Below, piece after piece: positions 42,683 through 48,023 of a stretch of DNA of 48,023 nucleotides; positions within the stretch are counted from its first letter, which is position 1; each line of letters begins with the position of its first letter. The translations under genes were made by a program, and so were the position numbers. Below the pieces are notes generated by a model. The model made no database searches. It was not told where the DNA came from and was given only the letters and a program-made list of their open reading frames with translations. Source of the DNA: Streptomyces iakyrus. Its GTDB lineage: Bacteria; Actinomycetota; Actinomycetes; Streptomycetales; Streptomycetaceae. The stretch lies in the NCBI RefSeq assembly GCF_000717055.1, contig NZ_JNXI01000036.1, forward strand, positions 1 to 48,023, read 5' to 3'.

Positions 42683-45175
42683 ATGGGGCGTGGTACTGGC
42701 GGCCGTAAACGCAAGCGGGGTGGCAAGGCGGTGGGCAAGGGACGACCGCGGTGCGAGCAGCCCGCCGTCCCGCCCGACGCGCGATCCGGCGAGCCGTCCG
42801 CTGTGGCGGAGCAGACGGGAGATGCCCTGGCGACGGACGGCGCCACCGCGGTGACCGGTCTGCGGGGCCCCGGGCCAGGCCGGGGGGCCTCGGTCCGTCG
42901 TACCGGGAATGCCAGCGCCCAGGGCCCCAACGCTTGGGCCGTCTCGGGCGCCGTCACTGTGGTGCAGGCCCCCTCCGAGCCGCTGCAATGGCCGCAGGTG
43001 GTGGGGAGTCCGCCGACGACAGCATCGCCCTTCCAGGAACGTGCCGAGGTTCGGGAACGCATCGAGAGGGAGCGAAACCGGCACGCCACGGTGGTTCTCA
43101 CCCAGGTGCTGCGCGGTGGTGGCGGAGTAGGCAAGTCCCAGCTTGCCGCCAAGCTGGCTTGGGAGGCGCTCGACGGTGGCACCGACCTGGTGGTGTGGGT
43201 GAACGCGGCCTACCCCGGCCAGGTGGTCGCCGAATACGCCGCTGCCGCCCGCCGGGTGGAGGCACGCGGTGCGGACGGACAGGACGCCGAGGCCGACGCT
43301 CGGGCGTTTCTGAACTGGCTGGCCGGTACCCGGCGCCGTTGGTTGGTCGTACTCGACGACGTGGGCGACCCCGAGGCGCTCGCGGGCTGGTGGCCGCCGG
43401 CTTCCTTGCAGGGCCGTGGCCGTGTGCTGGCCACCACCCGCCGCAGGGACGCCGAGCTGTTCGACGGCCGCGCGAAGGTGGAAGTCGAGGGCTACACCTC
43501 GGCAGAGGCCGTCGCCTATCTGGAGGGCCGGCTGACAGAGGCGGGAGCCGACCACTTGCGGGACGGTACGCAGGCCGAACTCGCGACCACGTTGGGGTTG
43601 CTGCCCTTGGCGCTGTCGCACGCCGCCGCCTACATGATCAATGAGGATGTGGGGTGCGGGCAGTACCTGCGGCTGTTCCAGGATCGTCACCGGCTGCTCG
43701 ACGAAGTGCTGCCCGCCGGCGCGGGCAGGGACGGGCACGGGCGGCAGGTCGCCGCGGCGCTGCTGCTGTCCCTGGATGCCGCTCAGGGAGCTGAGCCGGT
43801 CGGGCTCGCGGTGCCCGCGCTACGCCTGATCGCTCACCTCGACCCCGCAGGCCACCCCCGCGACTTGTGGCGCTGCCGAGCAGTGCTGCGTTATCTGCGC
43901 GTCCATCGCGAACCGCGCCTGCGCCTGCTGTGGCGACGACCCACGACCGGTCCGGAACAGGCACGCGCCGTGCTGCGTCTGCTGCACCGCTACGGGCTGA
44001 TCACCGACGACGCGGCGCATGGCCCGCGCGCGGTGCGGCTGCACGCGCTGACCGCCCGGGCCGCGCGCGAGACGGTGCCCGGCCGAGATCTGTCCGCGAC
44101 CGTACGGGCGACCGCGGAAGGGCTGGAGGAGTTGTGGCCAGAGCTGGACCAGACCGATCCGGACCTCGCTGCCGTGCTGCGCTCCAACACCAGTGCCTTG
44201 GCGGCATGCGCCGAGGACACCGTGTGGGCCGACGAGGATGCGCGCCTGCTGCTGTGGCGTACCGGCAAGAGCCTGCTGGACGCGGGCGCCTTCACCACGG
44301 CGTTCGTCTACTGGGAGGATCTGACCGAACAGGCCGGACGGCGTCTGGGGCAGGGGGACCGTCACACCCTGCTGGCCCGCAACAACCTGGCCTCCGCCTA
44401 TGGGGCGGCAGGCCGCGTCAAGGACGCCATCACCCTTCAGGAACGCGGCCTCGCCGACTGCGAGCAGGAGCTCGGCAGCCGGCATCGGGCCACTCTCATC
44501 GCCCGAGCCAACCTGGGCGTCTCCTACCAGCAGGCCGGTCGCATCAGCGAGGCCCTCGCCGTGCTAGAGCAGGTCGCCGCGGACCGCGAGCGGCATCTGG
44601 GCACCGGCCACCCTGACTTCGAGAACTCCCTGGTGAATCTCGCTCCTTGCTATTGGCATGTGGGCCGCACTGACGAGGCGATCCAGATGCTGGAGCGCAT
44701 CAACAAGGGCCGCGGTCGCGCCGACGACCCCAACACGCTCACCGTTCGGTACGTCCTCGCCCAGTCCTACCATCTCGCCAGGCGCACCCACGAGGCGATC
44801 CGCCTGCTGGAGCGAGTCATCGCCGACCGCGAGCGCCAACTGGGGCCCGACCACCCGGAGACCCTCGCCGCACGGGGCAGCCTTGCCGCCTGCTACCTGG
44901 AGGACGAACGCACCCGGGAGGCCATCGCTCTGCTGGAGCCCAACGTGGCCGACTGGACGCGCCTCCACGGGCCCCAGCACCCCAGCACCGTCTCCGGCCG
45001 GGCTCATCTCGCCAACGCGTACTGGAAGGCCGGCCGTCGTGCGGAAGGGATCGGGCTGCTGGAGACGGTCGTTGCCGATCGCCGGCGGCTGTTTCCCCCT
45101 TCGCATCCCGAGACCGTGAAGATGGCTGCCATGCTGAGGCAGTGGCAACGGGAACACCGGTCACGTCGACGCTGA
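42683..45175 (+). CDS. NB-ARC/TPR STAND NTPase (NLR-like)
   Basis: This 830-residue protein has a basic N-terminus (1-25), then two Gly/Ala/Thr units (EQTGDALATDGATAVTG at 43-59 and RRTGNASAQGPNAWAVSG at 72-89) matching those in the upstream membrane protein. Next comes an NB-ARC domain with P-loop GGGGVGKS (145-152) and Walker B RWLVVLDDV (219-227), a winged-helix region, and about six kinesin-light-chain-type TPRs (about 550-825; LG-x2-HP-x-TL repeats). STAND proteins sense a ligand through the repeats, oligomerise on ATP and activate an effector. No effector domain is fused, which fits delivery to the membrane protein encoded upstream. A GAGGGGGGAAAG Shine-Dalgarno sequence fixes the ATG at 42683. 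Confidence 0.85.
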   Translation: MGRGTGGRKRKRGGKAVGKGRPRCEQPAVPPDARSGEPSAVAEQTGDALATDGATAVTGLRGPGPGRGASVRRTGNASAQGPNAWAVSGAVTVVQAPSEPLQWPQVVGSPPTTASPFQERAEVRERIERERNRHATVVLTQVLRGGGGVGKSQLAAKLAWEALDGGTDLVVWVNAAYPGQVVAEYAAAARRVEARGADGQDAEADARAFLNWLAGTRRRWLVVLDDVGDPEALAGWWPPASLQGRGRVLATTRRRDAELFDGRAKVEVEGYTSAEAVAYLEGRLTEAGADHLRDGTQAELATTLGLLPLALSHAAAYMINEDVGCGQYLRLFQDRHRLLDEVLPAGAGRDGHGRQVAAALLLSLDAAQGAEPVGLAVPALRLIAHLDPAGHPRDLWRCRAVLRYLRVHREPRLRLLWRRPTTGPEQARAVLRLLHRYGLITDDAAHGPRAVRLHALTARAARETVPGRDLSATVRATAEGLEELWPELDQTDPDLAAVLRSNTSALAACAEDTVWADEDARLLLWRTGKSLLDAGAFTTAFVYWEDLTEQAGRRLGQGDRHTLLARNNLASAYGAAGRVKDAITLQERGLADCEQELGSRHRATLIARANLGVSYQQAGRISEALAVLEQVAADRERHLGTGHPDFENSLVNLAPCYWHVGRTDEAIQMLERINKGRGRADDPNTLTVRYVLAQSYHLARRTHEAIRLLERVIADRERQLGPDHPETLAARGSLAACYLEDERTREAIALLEPNVADWTRLHGPQHPSTVSGRAHLANAYWKAGRRAEGIGLLETVVADRRRLFPPSHPETVKMAAMLRQWQREHRSRRR

Positions 45176-45571
45176 CCGACTGCCGCGGACTCCCTTGTCT
45201 CCGAGGAGCGAGGCGCTACCGAGAGCTGAGCAAGCAGGTGTTCGCGAGGGACGCGGGGTTACGGCCGGCGGGCAGGGCGGCGGTCTGGGAGGCGGGTGGC
45301 CGGTGCCCTGGGACCGGACGATCAATAGGGTCGGCCCGAACAGGGCGCCGAACGGGCAGGTCAGTGGCTGGCGTTGCTCGTGCTGGAGTCGGCGCCGCGT
45401 CCGGGTGGGTGGCGAGGATTCGTGTGGAAACCGCGCGAGATTGTTCGGTCGTCGTCCAGTCTGTTGTGTCGCATGAATCGCCACCCTTCGTCACCTTCGG
45501 GCACCGGACGATGACGGATGCCCTGTGCAGGCAGGATCGAGGCAAAGCACCTGTCGGAGGGGGAAACAGCG
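45176..45571. other. Intergenic region of about 400 bases
   Basis: No gene or strong hairpin recognised. Open frames on both strands lack ribosome-binding sites and protein-like composition. It separates the NLR-like gene from the unknown gene at 45572 and presumably carries the latter's promoter. Confidence 0.45.
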
Positions 45572-46810
45572 GTGTCGGGTGACGACAGCAGCGATGACGA
45601 CAGCACCGACGGTGAGGCGGTGCGGGGACGGCGCTCCCTGCGTGTACGCGGGAGTGTGGGCGTACGCCGTGCAGGTCGGGGCGCGGCCTCGGCGGCGGCC
45701 CGCTCCAGGGCGTCACTGAGGAGTAACGGCTGCATGGGTGGCATGGCGGTTGGTCTGGTCTTCCGGCTGATTTCGCCGTTGCAGAGTTACGTGCAGGAGG
45801 CAGCTTCCCCCCTCCTCCATACCAGCGCGCAAGTGTCATGGGATCCGGATCTGGATGGCGCGACGTGGGTCTTCGACAGCAACCTGAAGCCCGATCAGGT
45901 TCGCAAGTTCAAGTCTCTCGACTCTGACGCCGTTGAAGGGGCAGAGCACCTTGCACGTTCCTTTGGGGGTGTGCGCGTCAGTGAGAGTGGCTTCTCTCTT
46001 CGTATCCGTCTGGTGCTGCGCGGTGCCAGGGGAGAGCCGACTCTGATCGAAGGCATGAAGGCGGATAGCCTCGAGTGCGTTCCTGCTCCGACCGCCGGGA
46101 TCATGAAGCATGGTCTGGAGGGCGGAGGAGAGATCCAGTCGCTTGCTGTCGACCTGGATCACGGAAAGCATGACGCGAAGGCTGTCCTCAAAGACGGTTC
46201 CCTCGACCCCAGGCCCTATTTCTCGAAGAACTTCTACGAACTCGACGAGGGTGAATCGGTCGTGTATGAAGGCCTGGTCCTGACTCGACGCCAGTGCCGG
46301 TGGAGGCTGGCCGTCCAGGTGAGATCGGGAGAAACGACGGGGCCCGTCCACGTGGATGACGTCGGTGCGCCATTCCTGGCCAGCAGCGTGGTGGGATCGC
46401 TGTGGACAGAACCTGGGGCCCTACCGGACCTGTCTCGTGTCCGACAACGAGACTGGATACATCGACCGTGGGGCCGGTTGTCGTCAGTAACGGGCGAGCA
46501 ACTCGACGGGCTACGCCCGATCGCCTCGTACGACACGGAGACCCAGACGTGGCATGCCCGTCTCGGTGTGCTCGACCTGGCCGGCGTGCAGATGCTGCAG
46601 GCACTCTTCGACGCCGCACGCGTCCACGGCACCGCGGTGTGCCTGACGCCTGTGGCGGTTCCGGCTAGAGCCGGAATATCCGGAAGCCTCCAACGGGGCA
46701 GCTGTGACAGCCTGCCGACATGCCCTGGGAACTCAAAGAACACGCAGGTCGCCGCTATGCTGTCCTGTTCCACTACGCCTTGCCCGACGATGCCTGGGCC
46801 GTGGAGCTGA
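45572..46810 (+). CDS. Protein of unknown function
   Basis: The start is GTG at 45572 with GGAGGGGG upstream. The 412-residue reading opens with an acidic cluster (DDSSDDDSTDGE), then a basic segment, then a mixed alpha/beta body with PYFSKNFYELDEGESVVYEGLVL and a repeated theme of long polar strands. I do not recognise a family. The last 40 or so residues (Ser/Cys/Pro-rich) overlap the more protein-like ORF at 46720 and may not be native, so the true end may be altered by an indel near 46.66-46.71 kb. The DNA is visibly less GC-rich than the catabolic region, suggesting separate origin. Confidence 0.55.
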   Translation: MSGDDSSDDDSTDGEAVRGRRSLRVRGSVGVRRAGRGAASAAARSRASLRSNGCMGGMAVGLVFRLISPLQSYVQEAASPLLHTSAQVSWDPDLDGATWVFDSNLKPDQVRKFKSLDSDAVEGAEHLARSFGGVRVSESGFSLRIRLVLRGARGEPTLIEGMKADSLECVPAPTAGIMKHGLEGGGEIQSLAVDLDHGKHDAKAVLKDGSLDPRPYFSKNFYELDEGESVVYEGLVLTRRQCRWRLAVQVRSGETTGPVHVDDVGAPFLASSVVGSLWTEPGALPDLSRVRQRDWIHRPWGRLSSVTGEQLDGLRPIASYDTETQTWHARLGVLDLAGVQMLQALFDAARVHGTAVCLTPVAVPARAGISGSLQRGSCDSLPTCPGNSKNTQVAAMLSCSTTPCPTMPGPWS

Positions 46811-46977
46811 GCGAGGCTGTGCCTATGGGGGCCGAGAACCCCGACGCCGCGGGGACCCACTTGCCCGGCGCTGCCTTCTTGGTGACACATGTCCCGGACG
46901 AGGACCCGAATCTGCAGCCGACCGTTCGCGTCTGGAGCCCTGGCGAGCGCGTCGTCCCCTACGAGGTCATGCGCTGA
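46720..46977 (+). CDS. Small unknown protein, possibly truncated by an in-frame stop
   Basis: An 85-residue ORF with protein-like composition (RYAVLFHYALPDDAWAVELSEA, then GTHLPGAAFLVTHVPDED). It overlaps the end of the upstream gene by 91 bp in another frame. After its TGA stop at 46975-46977 the same frame continues YMEQVADQVERCRIAFEQ to a stop at 47050-47052. A Trp-to-stop change (TGG to TGA) would explain this, the full protein then being 110 residues. I do not recognise the family. Confidence 0.5.
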   Translation: MPWELKEHAGRRYAVLFHYALPDDAWAVELSEAVPMGAENPDAAGTHLPGAAFLVTHVPDEDPNLQPTVRVWSPGERVVPYEVMR

Positions 46978-47347
46978 TACATGGAGCAGGTGGCCGACCA
47001 GGTAGAACGCTGCCGTATCGCGTTCGAGCAGGGCGGACCTGAAACAGAATGAACGCAGTGGCTGGTGTGATCACGGCGTCGGAGCCGTCCTGGAAAACCC
47101 CGTTCCGCCGGACAACTACGTGATGCGGGTCGGCTACGTGAGTATGTTGACGAAGGGCAGCAACACTTGTCGGTGAGTTCCGGCAGCGGTCGGGTGGGCT
47201 CGGCGCCGGAAATGTTGATGAGTTTCAGCAACACCGCTGAACGCTGACGAGGCCGGGCAAGTTCGAGCAGAGCCGTCAATTCCGGGCAGTCCGGTTGGTA
47301 ACGGAGCTGGGGGCGGGGAGCCAGGCATTGTGGGGGCTGAAGCTGGT
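46978..47347. other. Degenerate intergenic DNA
   Basis: Apart from the extension noted for 46720, a short plus-strand frame (about 47030-47170) reads protein-like residues (VLENPVPPDNYVMRVGY) but has no start or Shine-Dalgarno sequence. It looks like a gene remnant of unknown family. Confidence 0.35.
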
Positions 47348-47814
47348 CTAGTTTCTGAGCGGGTGAAGTTGCGCTGGCGGGAAAAGGCAGAACAGTTCGG
47401 GATCTCCCTCGTCGAGGCCGTGGACCAGGCCGACCGGGTGCCAGCCGAGCCGCTGTAGCAGCGACTGCATGGGGTGGTTCGAGACGTTCGTAGAGGTGAA
47501 CAGCTTCGGGGTAGAGCAAGTTGCTTCGGCCGCTTGGAGAAGGTGAGCGCCGATTCCCCGTCGGCGAGCGTTTGGCGAGACCATCAGCATGGTTATGAAG
47601 CCCTGTTCGAAGAACGTGTACTCCAGAACGCTGTAGCCCACGGGGCCTGACGGGTCTTCGGCGATGAGGACGGACCCTGTTCCAACCAGCGCCGAATGTT
47701 TGCGCTCCGTGCGTCATCGCCTGCTGCCGCGGTCGAGTCGATCGCGTTGAGAGCTTGCCAGTCTGTGACGTGTGCCGCTCGCACCCGGATGTGGCTGGAC
47801 GTCTGGATCTCCAT
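47348..47814 (-). pseudogene. GNAT acetyltransferase with one frameshift
   Basis: The first frame from the ATG at 47814 gives a GNAT N-terminus (IRVRAAHVTDWQALNAID). At the CCC run 47675-47677 it breaks, and the other frame continues SVLIAEDPSGPVGYSVLEYTFFEQGFI, then the acetyl-CoA binding loop RRRGIGAHLL and the C-terminal strand. Adding one base to the run gives an intact 155-residue enzyme. The substrate is unknown. The IS3-type element begins 39 bp upstream of its start, so its promoter may be displaced. Homopolymer error or real mutation cannot be distinguished. Confidence 0.8.
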
Positions 47815-47852
47815 GCGGGGCATCCTGGCAGCCCGAGGAGAACCAGGCGACT

Positions 47853-48023
47853 TGAACCGCTCCGGGTCTGATGGAGGCTCGATTCCCTGAGAGGATCGAG
47901 TCATGGCCCGCCCGTCCCCCTACCCTGCTGAGCTTCGTGAGCGTGCGGTGCGCATGGTCGCGGAGATCCGTCCCAACTACCCAACTGAGTGGGCCGCGAT
48001 GAAGGCGGTCGATCCTCAAGGCG
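47853..48023 (+). mobile_element. Left end of an IS3-family element, cut by the window edge
   Basis: TGAACCGCTCCGGG at 47853-47866 resembles the terminal inverted repeat of actinobacterial IS3-family elements and stands 50 bp before an OrfA-type start. The right end is outside the window, so repeats and target duplication cannot be checked. Confidence 0.65.
47903..48023 (+). CDS. IS3-family transposase OrfA, N-terminal part
   Basis: The first 40 residues are visible: PSPYPAELRERAVRMVAEIRP and then PTEWAAMKAV. This is the N-terminal helix-turn-helix start of IS3 OrfA proteins, which bind the element ends. GAGAGGATCGAG lies upstream of the ATG at 47903. The protein runs off the window. The residues at the edge (DPQG) differ from the usual AVA-x-KLG, so an indel just at the edge is possible. 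Confidence 0.75.
   Translation, partial: MARPSPYPAELRERAVRMVAEIRPNYPTEWAAMKAVDPQG

Noticed and set aside
42268..45175. Reading the Gly/Ala/Thr units as a CRISPR or DNA tandem repeat
   Set aside because: The similarity is at the protein level only; the DNA copies are diverged and irregularly spaced.
45161..45484. Minus-strand 107-residue frame after the NLR-like gene
   Set aside because: Pro/Arg/Ser-rich composition, no ribosome-binding site, and it overlaps the 3' end of the NLR-like gene.
1..48023. A CRISPR array, tRNA or rRNA gene, or replication origin in the window
   Set aside because: None was seen on reading; no regular repeat-spacer pattern or recognisable RNA gene was found, though short RNAs could be missed by eye.

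Overview
The window is very GC-rich DNA with actinobacterial (Streptomyces-like) character. Evidence is the G/C third-position bias in all convincing genes, frequent GTG starts, many ATGA/GTGA stop-start overlaps, and dense TetR/LysR/IclR/XRE regulators. It reads as an accessory or chromosome-arm region rather than a core one: no tRNA, rRNA or housekeeping gene was seen, and there are insertion sequences and many broken genes.

1-22.9 kb is an aromatic catabolism island. A 3-oxoadipate module (pcaF-pcaI-pcaJ, minus strand) lies beside a divergent LysR gene. A DUF336 protein and a TetR regulator face a plus-strand operon: Rieske oxygenase, flavin/ferredoxin reductase, NTF2-like protein, aldehyde dehydrogenase, second NTF2-like protein, maleylacetate reductase and hydroxyquinol 1,2-dioxygenase. 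Converging on it is a minus-strand set: FAD monooxygenase, zinc alcohol dehydrogenase, a benzaldehyde-lyase-like ThDP enzyme, a frameshifted SDR and a VOC protein. An IclR gene, another NTF2-like paralogue, an MFS exporter and an SDR close the island. Inferred logic: C-C lysis and oxidation of an aryl compound, hydroxylation to hydroxyquinol, intradiol cleavage to maleylacetate, reduction to 3-oxoadipate, then CoA transfer and thiolysis to acetyl-CoA and succinyl-CoA. The true starting substrate cannot be read from the sequence. A shared palindrome at three promoters fits the IclR protein, and a second shared motif fits the TetR protein.

22.9-27 kb holds a Tat-exported GH78 alpha-L-rhamnosidase under a perfect LacI-type operator. 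27.2-36 kb has a TetR/FAD monooxygenase/NTF2/AttH-like cluster, a frameshifted TetR gene, a TetR/MFS pair with twin operators, a frameshifted NTF2-like gene, an SDR, and a decayed DUF2264 gene. 36-41.2 kb has an XRE (MmyB-like) regulator divergent from an SDR / short ORF / epoxide-hydrolase-like / SDR / SDR series.

41.2-48 kb is mobile and conflict-type DNA: a frameshifted IS6-family element with inverted repeats, a two-gene module (two-helix membrane protein plus NB-ARC/TPR STAND NTPase) whose products share a repeated Gly/Ala/Thr motif, an unrecognised gene followed by a small ORF with an in-frame stop, a frameshifted GNAT gene, and the left end of an IS3-family element at the window edge. 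The shared-motif module is the best candidate for a little-described system. Family assignments are by motif and memory; no search was run.
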